In this document: positions 1 to 8,656 of the stretch, piece after piece
Layout: every line of letters begins with the position of its first letter
How positions within the stretch are numbered: position 1 is the first letter of the stretch
From: JALZOC01 sp035758845
Lineage (GTDB): Bacteria > Acidobacteriota > Vicinamibacteria > Vicinamibacterales > 2-12-FULL-66-21
Assembly (NCBI GenBank): GCA_035758845.1
Contig: DASTVZ010000088.1
Span: 14,087-78,086, forward strand
Direction: 5' to 3'
Length of the DNA: 64,000 nucleotides
Position numbers and translations under genes: made by a program
Notes under the pieces: model-generated
The model's input: the letters and a program-made list of their open reading frames with translations, nothing else
Told to the model about the DNA's origin: nothing
The model's database searches: none

Positions 1-1784
1 CCGCCGCCGGCAACGAGGTGTATCGCGGAGATCGACTCCCGAAGGACCTGATCGGTGATTACCTTCACGGCGAAGTGGTCGCCCGCATCGTTCGCCGGCT
101 CCGTCCGGTCAAGACCGACGGTCTCACCCAGCTTCAGAACGTCTACCCGCGATCGGAGTTCATCCGATCGCTCGATCCGCTGTTTCGGCCAGCAGATGTC
201 ACCACCGGCCCCGACGGCACGATCTACATTGCCGACTTGTACCGCGGAATGATCGAAGGTGCGGAGTGGGCGAAGGAAGGCACGTACCTTCGAGCCAAGA
301 TCAAACAGTATCAACTTGACAAGATCACCGGCCACGGCCGGATCTGGCGCCTCACCTACGACGGGATTGCGCGAGATCAAACGCGTCCGCGCATGTTGGA
401 GGAAACGTCCGCTCAACTCGTCGCGCACTTGTCGCATCCGAATGGCTGGTGGCGCGACACGGCGCAACAGCTGCTCGTCTTGAAGCAGGATAAATCCGTC
501 GTGCCAGCGCTGCAGACGATCGTGCGCGCCTCAAGGAACCAGCTGGCCAGATTTCACGCGCTGTGGACGCTGGAAGGACTGAACGCCCTCACCGCGCAAC
601 TCATACGAGAAGTGCTCGCCGATCCGGATCCGCGACTGCGCGTCCAGGCGCTTCGGGCAAGCGAGACGCTCTACAAGGCCGGTGATCGATCATTCGACGC
701 GGATTATCGCCGTCTGTCGGCAGATCCTGACATCGATGTCGTGATCCAGTCGATGTTGACGATGAACCTGTTGAAAGTGACGGATGGTCAGACGGCCATC
801 AAGGCCGCAATGGATAAGAACAACGGGCGAGGCGTTCGCTTCGTCGCCGACAGAATTCTCAACGCACCGGCAGGAGGCCGCGGGGGACGTGGAGGTCCAT
901 CCTTGACGCCGGAGCAACAGAACAGTCTCGAACGCGGCGGCGTGATCTACACCGAGGTGTGCTTTGCGTGTCACGGATCGGATGGACGCGGAACGCCCAC
1001 GCCAGGAGGAGCGGCAGGCGCGACGCTCGCGCCATCGCTGGCAGGATCGGCGCGGGTGGTGGGGCATCGTGATTTCGCGATCAAAGCGGTGATGCATGGC
1101 CTCGCCGGCCCGATCGATGGCAAGACCTATCCACAGGTCATGGTCGCGATGGGGTCGAACAAAGATCAATGGATCGCCGACGTAGTCTCGTACGTGAGAA
1201 ACAGTTTCGGAAACACGGCGGCGGTGGCGACGGCGGAAGAGGTCGCACGAGTCCGCAGCGCGACTGCGGATCGAAAAACGCCGTGGACGGTAACCGAACT
1301 GGATGCGTCGTTGCCGCAGCTGCTCGTGCCGGCGGCAACGTGGAAAGTGTCAGCAAGTCATGAAGGGCATCCCACTCCGCAGGCGAATGCTGAAGGGGGC
1401 TACAACTACACCGCGAGCGCCGGCGGCGCGCTGACCTTCCTGGGGTGGACGACGGGCGTGCCACAACAGCCGGGCATGTGGCTGCAAGTCGAACTGCCGT
1501 CGCCCGTCATGCTGACGGAGATGCAATTCAGTTCTTCCACTGTGGGCGGCGGCCGCGGCACGCCGGCGGTTGCGACGTTCCCGCGCGCGTATCAGGTACA
1601 GGTGTCGACAGACGGGAATACGTGGAGCCGGCCTGTCGCCGAGGGGCAGGGATCTCCCGGGACGACCACAATCTCCTTTGCGCCGGTCAGTGCGCGGTTC
1701 GTGCGAATCACTCAAACGGCGACCGTTACCGACGCACCACCCTGGGCGATCCGGTTGCTGCGCTTGTACGAAGCACCGCGTTAA
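1..1784 (+). CDS. PVC-type haem/discoidin dehydrogenase-like protein, 3' part
   Basis: The last ~594 codons of a larger gene that begins before the window; the frame enters at base 3, and the in-frame GTG at 18 is internal. The visible part opens with the end of a beta-propeller (PADVTTGPDGTIYIADLYRG). A HEAT-like helical stretch follows, then a class I cytochrome c domain with haem motif CFACH at 960-974 and candidate Met ligands in QVMVAMGS. The tail (about 1400-1780) resembles an F5/8-type C discoidin domain (WLQVELPSPVMLTEMQF, ARFVRITQTA). This order is typical of secreted PVC-type haem-binding proteins linked to sugar or polysaccharide oxidation. The substrate cannot be read from the sequence. 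Its stop codon overlaps that of the convergent receptor gene within TTAA. Confidence 0.8.
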   Translation, partial: AAGNEVYRGDRLPKDLIGDYLHGEVVARIVRRLRPVKTDGLTQLQNVYPRSEFIRSLDPLFRPADVTTGPDGTIYIADLYRGMIEGAEWAKEGTYLRAKIKQYQLDKITGHGRIWRLTYDGIARDQTRPRMLEETSAQLVAHLSHPNGWWRDTAQQLLVLKQDKSVVPALQTIVRASRNQLARFHALWTLEGLNALTAQLIREVLADPDPRLRVQALRASETLYKAGDRSFDADYRRLSADPDIDVVIQSMLTMNLLKVTDGQTAIKAAMDKNNGRGVRFVADRILNAPAGGRGGRGGPSLTPEQQNSLERGGVIYTEVCFACHGSDGRGTPTPGGAAGATLAPSLAGSARVVGHRDFAIKAVMHGLAGPIDGKTYPQVMVAMGSNKDQWIADVVSYVRNSFGNTAAVATAEEVARVRSATADRKTPWTVTELDASLPQLLVPAATWKVSASHEGHPTPQANAEGGYNYTASAGGALTFLGWTTGVPQQPGMWLQVELPSPVMLTEMQFSSSTVGGGRGTPAVATFPRAYQVQVSTDGNTWSRPVAEGQGSPGTTTISFAPVSARFVRITQTATVTDAPPWAIRLLRLYEAPR

Positions 1785-4700
1785 AAGGTCGTTCGGACGC
1801 CGATTTGGAATCGCCGCGGGCTCCCGGCGGAAAGAATCTTCCCGAAGGTGGGTGAGCCAAAAAACGAGTCTGGTAGATCGTAGTTTGTGCGATTCATCAC
1901 ATTGAACAATTCGGCGCGCAGATCGAGCTGACCACGTGTGCCGTATCGGAAATGTTTGACGAGCGCGAGATTCACGTTGGCATACCCGGGCCCTCGCAAG
2001 GTGTTGCGACCGCTGTTGCCAAACGTGCCGAACGCCGGCATCGAGAACGCGCTCGTTTTAAACCAGGCATCCGGCGTCGGCGACGACAGCGACGGGTCGC
2101 CGCTGACATTCGGCCGATCGTTGTTGCCAAAACCAAGATTCGAGCGCCCGGTGTTGCTGTTGTCGATGTCTGGCAGCAGCATCACCGTGAAGGGCCGTCC
2201 GCTGTGAACCGCGGCGACGACTTCGCCATCCGTGTTGCGGAATATCTTGCTGAAGAACCCGAGGTCGCCGAGAAACTCACCCGGCTCGAATGGCAACGGA
2301 CGGGTGAGTGCCGCGGTGAATCTGTGACGCACATCAAAAGACGACGGTCCCTTTTCGGCTTCAGGGTCGAGGCTGTTCTGCGGAAAGTTTGGATCACCCG
2401 TGCTGGTGAAGAAGCCCGACGCGTCATCCGTCGACTTGCCAAACGTGTAGGACAACAGCATCCACGTGCCCGTCGAGGGGCGCTGCTGATACCGCAGCTG
2501 CAGCGCGTTGTAGCGAGACGCCGCGCGTGATTCGATGAAGGTGATGTCGGCAAACGCGGGATTCGGCCGCAGGTTGGGAAGTCTCGGGCTGGCCGCCGGC
2601 TGGTTGAGGTCACGCGCCGAAATCAGATCGTGGCCGCGCGACCCAACGTAGGCCACCTCGACTGATCGCGATTGCCCGATCATGTGCTGCAGGTTCAGGT
2701 TCCATTGCTCCATCCACGGTGTTCGGAGATCGGCCTGGTACGCCGTCGCCGACTGTGGAATGAAAACCGGGAACGAGCTTGGAAACGGATTGGCGAGGGT
2801 GACGGGAACCCCCGTGCCGGGGAAGTAGACGTTGAGATTGAAGTAGGGCGGATTGAAATACAACCCTTCCGACGTCGCGAGCGCTCCCAGGTTGTAGTAG
2901 ATGCCGTATCCGCCGCGGAGCACATTCATCGCTTCCTGACCGAGCGCCCACGAGAAGCCGCCACGCGGCGCGAAGTTATTGCGATCCGGTGAATACCCGC
3001 CGCGAGGAATGTTCCCGGTGCCGACCTGCACAAGCTGTCCGGTCGCCGGATCGTAAAGATTGGCGCGGTCATCGCTGTCGACCGGCGGCGCGATGTAGTC
3101 GTACCGCAGGCCAGCCGAGAGGGTGAGCGACGATGTCGGACGCCAGTCGTCCTGCGTGAACAGGCTCCAACTGTGCGCGCGCAGCTGTTGTGGGTTGTCG
3201 AGGTGTGCGCCGCCGGTGATTGCCGGCAGTCCGAGGACCAGATCGGCGAGCGCGTTGCCGGTGTAGGCCTGCGTGATGAAATTCAGAAAGCCGCGCGACT
3301 GCACATCGCGATACGCCGCCTGCTTGATCCCGTACCACTCAGCCCCGGCCTTCAGCAGGTGATGACCGCGCGAAAACGTCGCCGTGTCGGAGACTTGGAA
3401 TGTATCCGACGTGCTCTCCTGCGGGGTTGTGTACTCGTGTCCGAGCGGCGAGTACCCGGCGATGGAGATCACGCTGAGCCCTTCGTCGCGCGGGTTTGTG
3501 CCGAACGGCTTCAACCCGACTGAAGGGTTGTCGATCTGAGTGTTTTCGGCGAACACGCCAATCGAGACGCGGTTGTAGCCGAACCGCACGTCGTTGACCA
3601 GGCGTGGTCCAGGCATATGGGTGAAGGTGGCGGCGAGGTTTTGTCCTCGTCTCGGCACGTTCGTGCCGAATCCCGGAATGAGAGGAAACCCCGGGCCGGC
3701 GAATGGTTCGAACAGACGGCGATCGCTCAGGCTGTAGCGCGCCGTCAGCCTCGAGCCGTCGGCGAGCGAGTGATCGACGCGCAGATCCGCCTGATCGATG
3801 TCGTCGCGCCCCGTCGGCGAGGACACGTAGTTGGCGAAGGCGACATTCCGATTCGGAAGCGGATATAGCGCGGCGATCGCGCGTCCTATCGGGCTCTGGA
3901 AGTTGGGGGGGATCACATTGCCCGGGAAGCCAGGCGGCTGGCCCGGGACAATCGCAAAAATGTTTGCCGGAGGATTGAAGAGCGTCTGTGAAAAGTCGCC
4001 GTTGCGTTCTGCAGCCGTCGGCACGTTGGTGATCTTAGTAATCCCCTCGCGACGATACAGGTGTTCGTAATCGGCGAAGAAGAACGTCCGATTGGCGGCA
4101 ATCGGTCCGCCAACCGAGCCGCCGAACTGATGGCGGTTGTAGTCGGGTGCCTCCACGTCATCCGGCGCGAAGTGATTGCGCGCCGTGAATGCCTGATTGC
4201 GGAAGAATTCGTAGGCCGATCCTGAAAATTGGTTGGCCCCGGACTTCGTGATCACGTTGATCTGTCCCCCGCCATTCCTCCCGAACGACGCATCGTAGGT
4301 CGAGGTCAACACCTGGAATTGGCCGATGCCGTCAACCGGCGGACGCACGCCCGGCGTGCTCAACTTCGGGTCGATGTTGTAGACGCCGTCGAGGAGAAAG
4401 CCGTTGAAGTCTTCGCGCGCACCATTGATCGACAGTGCAAAGTCACCGCGCGCCGAACTTGCCGACCCTTGTGGCGGCGGCACGGTGCCAGGCGCCAGAA
4501 GCGCGAGCTCGAGGAAGTTGCGGCCGTCGAGTGGAAGCTCGGTCGTCGCGCGTTCGTCGATCAGCGTGTGCAGGGCCGGCGTATCGCGATCCACCGGGAC
4601 GAAGGGTGCATTCACGTCCACCGCCTGAAGAACGCTGCCAAGCTGCAGCGGCACGCGCAGCCAGACTTCCTGGTTCATGGCGAGCTCGTTCCGCGCCACG

Positions 4701-4969
4701 AAAGGACCGTATCCGGTGTGTTGGACGTTCACCCGGTACACACCCGCCGGTAACTCGGCCACGGTGAATCGCCCTTCGTCGTCGGTCCGGACCGATCGCG
4801 TCTCGCCAGTCTCTTCACGGGAGACGCGGACCTCGACGTTCGCCATCCCTTTCGAAGTGGGATCGACAACCACGCCGCGGATCGATGCCCGATGCTCCTG
4901 GGCGGAAAGGCCGCCGGCGATTGAGTGCACGACGAGAAGTGACAGTAGCAAACGACGAACTGAAACCAT
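1781..4969 (-). CDS. Oar-like TonB-dependent receptor with carboxypeptidase-regulatory N-terminus
   Basis: 1062 residues, the usual size for the giant acidobacterial outer-membrane receptors. Order: signal peptide (MVSVRRLLLSLLVVHSIAGG, cleaved near LSAQ), a carboxypeptidase-regulatory beta-sandwich at about 28-115 (IRGVVVDPTSKGMANVEVRV), a plug-like region at about 140-250 (LPLDGRNFLELALLAPG, GQINVITKSGANQFSGSAYE), then a 22-strand-type barrel. The chain ends in an aromatic residue (QIGVRTTF), as expected for Bam-inserted barrels. It probably imports a bulky substrate using TonB energy; the substrate is unknown. A TonB-like protein is encoded at 31534-32607. The start is ATG, with a -10-like hexamer exactly seven bases upstream and no Shine-Dalgarno. 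Confidence 0.9.
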   Translation of the reverse strand: MVSVRRLLLSLLVVHSIAGGLSAQEHRASIRGVVVDPTSKGMANVEVRVSREETGETRSVRTDDEGRFTVAELPAGVYRVNVQHTGYGPFVARNELAMNQEVWLRVPLQLGSVLQAVDVNAPFVPVDRDTPALHTLIDERATTELPLDGRNFLELALLAPGTVPPPQGSASSARGDFALSINGAREDFNGFLLDGVYNIDPKLSTPGVRPPVDGIGQFQVLTSTYDASFGRNGGGQINVITKSGANQFSGSAYEFFRNQAFTARNHFAPDDVEAPDYNRHQFGGSVGGPIAANRTFFFADYEHLYRREGITKITNVPTAAERNGDFSQTLFNPPANIFAIVPGQPPGFPGNVIPPNFQSPIGRAIAALYPLPNRNVAFANYVSSPTGRDDIDQADLRVDHSLADGSRLTARYSLSDRRLFEPFAGPGFPLIPGFGTNVPRRGQNLAATFTHMPGPRLVNDVRFGYNRVSIGVFAENTQIDNPSVGLKPFGTNPRDEGLSVISIAGYSPLGHEYTTPQESTSDTFQVSDTATFSRGHHLLKAGAEWYGIKQAAYRDVQSRGFLNFITQAYTGNALADLVLGLPAITGGAHLDNPQQLRAHSWSLFTQDDWRPTSSLTLSAGLRYDYIAPPVDSDDRANLYDPATGQLVQVGTGNIPRGGYSPDRNNFAPRGGFSWALGQEAMNVLRGGYGIYYNLGALATSEGLYFNPPYFNLNVYFPGTGVPVTLANPFPSSFPVFIPQSATAYQADLRTPWMEQWNLNLQHMIGQSRSVEVAYVGSRGHDLISARDLNQPAASPRLPNLRPNPAFADITFIESRAASRYNALQLRYQQRPSTGTWMLLSYTFGKSTDDASGFFTSTGDPNFPQNSLDPEAEKGPSSFDVRHRFTAALTRPLPFEPGEFLGDLGFFSKIFRNTDGEVVAAVHSGRPFTVMLLPDIDNSNTGRSNLGFGNNDRPNVSGDPSLSSPTPDAWFKTSAFSMPAFGTFGNSGRNTLRGPGYANVNLALVKHFRYGTRGQLDLRAELFNVMNRTNYDLPDSFFGSPTFGKILSAGSPRRFQIGVRTTF

Positions 4970-4975
4970 ATTGGA

Positions 4976-4981
4976 ATGCTA
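4976..4981 (-). promoter_or_regulatory. putative -10 box, leaderless receptor gene
   Basis: On the - strand TAGCAT ends seven bases before the A of the receptor ATG, so +1 would be the start codon. No convincing -35 was seen. It is one of a series in this window. Confidence 0.35.
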
Positions 4982-5012
4982 CATCGAGCCACGCGCAGTC
5001 TAAAGATCAGTT

Positions 5013-5034
5013 GGCGCGGTCTCCAGACCGCGCC
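5013..5034. repeat. perfect palindromic hairpin in the 4970-5250 gap
   Basis: Arms GGCGCGGTC (5013-5021) and GACCGCGCC (5026-5034) form a 9-bp GC stem with a TCCA loop and no T-run. A second small hairpin (CGTCGT/ACGACG) lies at 5040-5054. The rest of the 4970-5250 gap shows no convincing gene. The hairpin could be a dispersed palindromic repeat or a protein site; only one copy is present here. Confidence 0.5.
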
Positions 5035-5250
5035 CTGCCCGTCGTCACACGACGGCGGAATCGGTCGCCGCACGAGAAGAAATGTAAAGAACCGGGAGAG
5101 CCAGTGCCAGAAACGCAAGAAGGATTCGAAACGCGCGGTCTAACTTCGATGGTGACAGTGCAGAATCAAACACCCGCTTACAGTTTTCGCGAGACCGCGA
5201 CAGGCCTGTAAACGGTCCCACCCGCACCACGCCGCTCGAAGTGGTCGGGA

Positions 5251-7536
5251 GTGTCTGGCCCTCAAGGACTTGCGGCCTTTTTTCAAAATTGGCGGGTTGG
5301 TCTTGTCGTTGCACTGCGTCCCGTTGCCATGTCCAGTCTTGCGACGAACGATCGACCGGAAGCGCCGCTCTTTTCCGACGGTCTCGGTGCTCGGGTCGTC
5401 GCGGCTGACGGCGCCACTGGCGAGCTGCTGCAGATCCTGCGGCTGCGGCCGGCGTTGACCGCCGTCCCCTCTTTTGAGTTCGCGCTCCGTGAGCGAACCG
5501 CCCGTCTCGCGAACTTCCGGCACGCGTACTACGCTCGTGTCCGCCGCGTCGATCGCGCGATGGCGCCGACCTCCGCGCTCGCGATCGTCTCGGACCACGT
5601 CGAGGGCACTCGGCTATCGGACCTTCTTCGCGTCGCGAACGAGAAACAGCTGCAACTCGATATCAATGCCGCGCTGTGCCTCATTCGACAACTGGTCCCG
5701 GCTGTGGCGGTCCTGCACGAGAACGCGCGCGATGTGGCCCACGGGCTGATCGCTCCTGAACGTCTGATCGTGACGCCGAACGCGCGTCTGGTCATCGTCG
5801 AACACGTGCTGGGGGCCGCGATTGAGCAGCTGCAGTTCGGGCGCGATCGACTGTGGCAGGAGTTCCGCGTGGCGATGCCGCCGAGCGCCGGTCTGCCACG
5901 ATTCGATCATCGCGCCGACGTGACCGGGATGGGACTCGTCTCACTCGCGCTGATCCTCGGACGGCCGCTCGCCGCCGACGAGTACCCGCATCGCGTTCCC
6001 GATCTTTTGAACCAGGCACGCGAGCGTTCCGCGCTCGGCGAGGAGCAGCCGCTCTCGCCGCCGCTGCGCACGTGGCTCGAGCGATCGCTGCAACTCGACG
6101 TCCGCCGCTCGTTCGCGTCAGCACCCGAGGCGATGGCCGCGCTCGAAGACGTCGTGTCCGACGAAGGGATGTATGTCGCCGCGCCGGTTGCGCTCGAGAC
6201 GTTCCTGTCGCGGTACATCGCGTCGCTGCTCGAGCCAACTCCGGAGCTGGTCATCCACGCCGATCCGGTGGCGGCGTCGGCCTCGAAGCCCGTCGATCCG
6301 CCGGCCGCGAAGCCTGCGCATGCAGAGCCGTCAAAACGGATCGAGAAAGAAATCGAGTCGAGATTCGACGCGGTCACTTCGCAACAAGCTCACGGCGCGC
6401 CCGTCACTGAGCCGGTTGCTGCCAGAAGAGATGCTTCACTCGCAGGCACGCGCGAACTGACCGATCTCCTTGGACCGGATCCGCTTGCGATCCCCGAGTC
6501 GACTACCCCGGCGGCGCAGTCCAAGCCGTTGTTCAATCCCGACGCCCTTTTCACTGCAACGCCTATGGCCCCTCCAACGCCTGCACCGCGTTCGTACGGC
6601 CGCATTGCCGCCCTCGTCGCAATCGTAGTCCTTCTCGGTGGCGGTGGTGTCCTCGGCTACAAGTTGTTTGGCAGTTCCGCAGCAGCACCCCAGATGGGTT
6701 CACTGAACGTGCAGTCGAATCCGTCGGGTATCGATATTTTTGTCGATGGTGTTGCGAAGGGACGCACGCCGGCACGCGTGGCTGTGGCCCCCGGATCGCA
6801 CATTCTCGAACTGCGTGGCAAGGGCGTGCCGCGTGTGATTCCTCTGAATGTGACCGCAGGCGCTGAGGTGTCGCAGTATCTCGAATTCACAGAGGCGCCG
6901 AGCACCGGACATCTCGTCGTCCAATCGGAGCCGGCGGGAGCGAAGGTTTTCGTTGATGGTACAGAACGCGGCGTCGCACCGCTGACGATTTCCGATCTGA
7001 CGCCTGGCGACCACCGCGTCGAGCTGCAAAACGACGGCGCTTCGGCGAAACACACGGTGACGGTTCAGGCTGGCGGCACCGCGTCTCTGGTCGTTCCAAT
7101 CGGCACCGCCGCCGCGGCCGGCCCGGTGTCGGGCTGGGTGACCGTCAAGGCTCCATTCACGATGGAGATCCGCGAAGGAGGACGGCTGCTGGGTACCACG
7201 GACGCCGAACGGTTGATGCTTGCCGCCGGCCGGCACGAACTCGATTTCGTCAACGATACGCTCGGCTATCGCGCCTCGCGCGTCGTGGTGGTTGCGCCAG
7301 GCAAAGTCGCGCCGGTCTCGCTCGAGCTGCCGATGGGCGTGGTGAATCTGAACGCCGCGCCGTGGGCGGAAGTGTGGATCGACGGACGTCGGGTAGGCGA
7401 GACCCCGATCGGAAATCTGAGCGTCTCGATTGGACCGCATGAGGTGGTGTTCAAGCACCCGCAATTCGGCGAAAAGCATCATGCGATTTCGGTGACGCTC
7501 GGGGCGCCCGTGCGGCTCAGCGTGGACATGAAGTGA
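5251..7536 (+). CDS. kinase-fold (pseudokinase) membrane protein with PEGA repeats
   Basis: Up to 761 residues. A GTG at 5251 gives the longest form; ATG at 5329 (MSSLATNDRPEAP, 735 residues) is at least as likely. The first ~300 residues follow a Ser/Thr kinase C-lobe: hinge-like DHVEGTRLSDLL, a catalytic-loop region reading HGLIAPERLIV, a DFG position reading VEH, subdomain IX-like RADVTGMGLVSLALILGRP, and a final helix RRSFASAPEAMAAL. The catalytic Asp, the DFG Asp and an obvious VAIK Lys are missing, so it is probably catalytically dead. A Pro/Ala linker leads to one membrane segment (IAALVAIVVLLGGGGVLGY). After it come at least three PEGA domains (NVQSNPSGIDIFVDGVAKG, VQSEPAGAKVFVDGTERG, AAPWAEVWIDGRRVGETP). 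It heads an envelope gene block. Confidence 0.75.
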   Translation: MSGPQGLAAFFQNWRVGLVVALRPVAMSSLATNDRPEAPLFSDGLGARVVAADGATGELLQILRLRPALTAVPSFEFALRERTARLANFRHAYYARVRRVDRAMAPTSALAIVSDHVEGTRLSDLLRVANEKQLQLDINAALCLIRQLVPAVAVLHENARDVAHGLIAPERLIVTPNARLVIVEHVLGAAIEQLQFGRDRLWQEFRVAMPPSAGLPRFDHRADVTGMGLVSLALILGRPLAADEYPHRVPDLLNQARERSALGEEQPLSPPLRTWLERSLQLDVRRSFASAPEAMAALEDVVSDEGMYVAAPVALETFLSRYIASLLEPTPELVIHADPVAASASKPVDPPAAKPAHAEPSKRIEKEIESRFDAVTSQQAHGAPVTEPVAARRDASLAGTRELTDLLGPDPLAIPESTTPAAQSKPLFNPDALFTATPMAPPTPAPRSYGRIAALVAIVVLLGGGGVLGYKLFGSSAAAPQMGSLNVQSNPSGIDIFVDGVAKGRTPARVAVAPGSHILELRGKGVPRVIPLNVTAGAEVSQYLEFTEAPSTGHLVVQSEPAGAKVFVDGTERGVAPLTISDLTPGDHRVELQNDGASAKHTVTVQAGGTASLVVPIGTAAAAGPVSGWVTVKAPFTMEIREGGRLLGTTDAERLMLAAGRHELDFVNDTLGYRASRVVVVAPGKVAPVSLELPMGVVNLNAAPWAEVWIDGRRVGETPIGNLSVSIGPHEVVFKHPQFGEKHHAISVTLGAPVRLSVDMK

Positions 7537-7576
7537 GCGTTCGGATCAGGCAATGCAGTTAAGAGCAAGGTGCGTC

Positions 7577-8491
7577 ATGAAAACCCGCATACTCGTCATC
7601 GCATCGATGATCGTCGCGTTTGCGGCCCCGGCACATGCGCAACTCCGAGATGGCCGCGAGAATCCGTTGACAGCCGCGCGAGATCTCTACGCGTCGGCGC
7701 GGTATGACGAGGCGCTCGCCGTTCTCAACGGCCTGCCCTCAGATGCTGTTGCGTCGGACCGCAAGTCGATCGAACAGTACCGGTCGCTCTGTCTCCTGGC
7801 ACTCGGCCGCGGAAGCGAGGCCGAGAGCGCTATCGCCGCAGTGGTGACCGCCGACCCGATGTTCATGCCCGGGGAGGCCGATGCGTCACCTCGTGTACGG
7901 CTGGCATTCAGCGAGGTGCGACAGCGTTTGCTTCCGCAAATCGCGACAACTCGATACGCCGCCGCAAAGGCCGCTTACGATCGCAAGGAGTACTCATCGG
8001 CAGAGACTCAGTTCAGGAATCTGCTGATGATTCTCGAAGATCCGCAGATGGGTGGCAGGCTCCCCGATCTGCGGACATTGGCCAGTGGGTTTGTCGATCT
8101 GGCGTCGGCCGCGGCGGCGCCTCCCCCCGAGCCGAAGAAGACCGAGGCAGTACCCGTGGTCCCGCCGGCACCAACCGCTCCTGTGTTGCCTCGCGAGCCA
8201 AAAATCTGGACGGCTGACGAGGCCGGCATCGTGCCGCCTGTCGTGCTCCGCCAGGACGTTCCGCGAGTGCCGTCTACGATTTCGTCCCAGGCCCGCGACC
8301 GAGGTTTGCTCGACGTCGTGATCGACGAGCAGGGACGGGTCGTAAACCTCGTGCTTCGTCTCCCCATCCATCCAATGTATGACCCGCAGTTGCTGGCCGC
8401 TGCCAAGGAGTGGCGTTACAAGCCGGCGACGGTGGATGGCACGCCGGTCAAGTTCCGAAAGATGATTCAGGTAACCGTCGACAAGCGCTAA
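7577..8491 (+). CDS. periplasmic TPR protein with TonB C-terminal domain
   Basis: 304 residues from ATG 7577, chosen because it opens a clean signal peptide (MKTRILVIASMIVAFAAPAH, cut after AQ); an ATG at 7553 would put eight extra residues before it. After TPR-like helices (ARDLYASARYDEALAVLNGL, YDRKEYSSAETQFRNLLMIL) and a Pro-rich hinge, the last ~85 residues match a TonB_C domain (GLLDVVIDEQGRVVNLVLR, AAKEWRYKPATVDGTPVKFR). It lacks the N-terminal membrane anchor of a true TonB, so it is more likely a periplasmic adaptor than an energy transducer. It starts 40 bases after the PEGA protein and is followed by a strong terminator, so the two probably form one transcript. Confidence 0.75.
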   Translation: MKTRILVIASMIVAFAAPAHAQLRDGRENPLTAARDLYASARYDEALAVLNGLPSDAVASDRKSIEQYRSLCLLALGRGSEAESAIAAVVTADPMFMPGEADASPRVRLAFSEVRQRLLPQIATTRYAAAKAAYDRKEYSSAETQFRNLLMILEDPQMGGRLPDLRTLASGFVDLASAAAAPPPEPKKTEAVPVVPPAPTAPVLPREPKIWTADEAGIVPPVVLRQDVPRVPSTISSQARDRGLLDVVIDEQGRVVNLVLRLPIHPMYDPQLLAAAKEWRYKPATVDGTPVKFRKMIQVTVDKR

Positions 8492-8497
8492 GCGACA

Positions 8498-8540
8498 AGA
8501 GAATGCCGCCAGGGTCCCTTCTGGCGGCATTCTCTTTTCT
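8498..8540 (+). terminator. Rho-independent terminator
   Basis: Perfect 15-bp inverted repeat AGAGAATGCCGCCAG (8498-8512) and CTGGCGGCATTCTCT (8521-8535), 8-base loop, then TTTCT. It ends the PEGA/TonB-C transcription unit. The remaining bases to 8656 hold no evident gene. Confidence 0.85.
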
Positions 8541-8656
8541 CGAGTGTGTAATTTCGTGAATACTCGTACGTGCCGATGCTCTCCCCGTGTACATCGACCG
8601 CTGACCTGCCAGCTCGCATCCTCTTGAATTTATTCGTCTAATCCGCATCGACTCTC

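Noticed and set aside
5013..5034. terminator for the receptor or the PEGA gene
   Set aside because: It lies upstream of both divergent starts and lacks a T-run.
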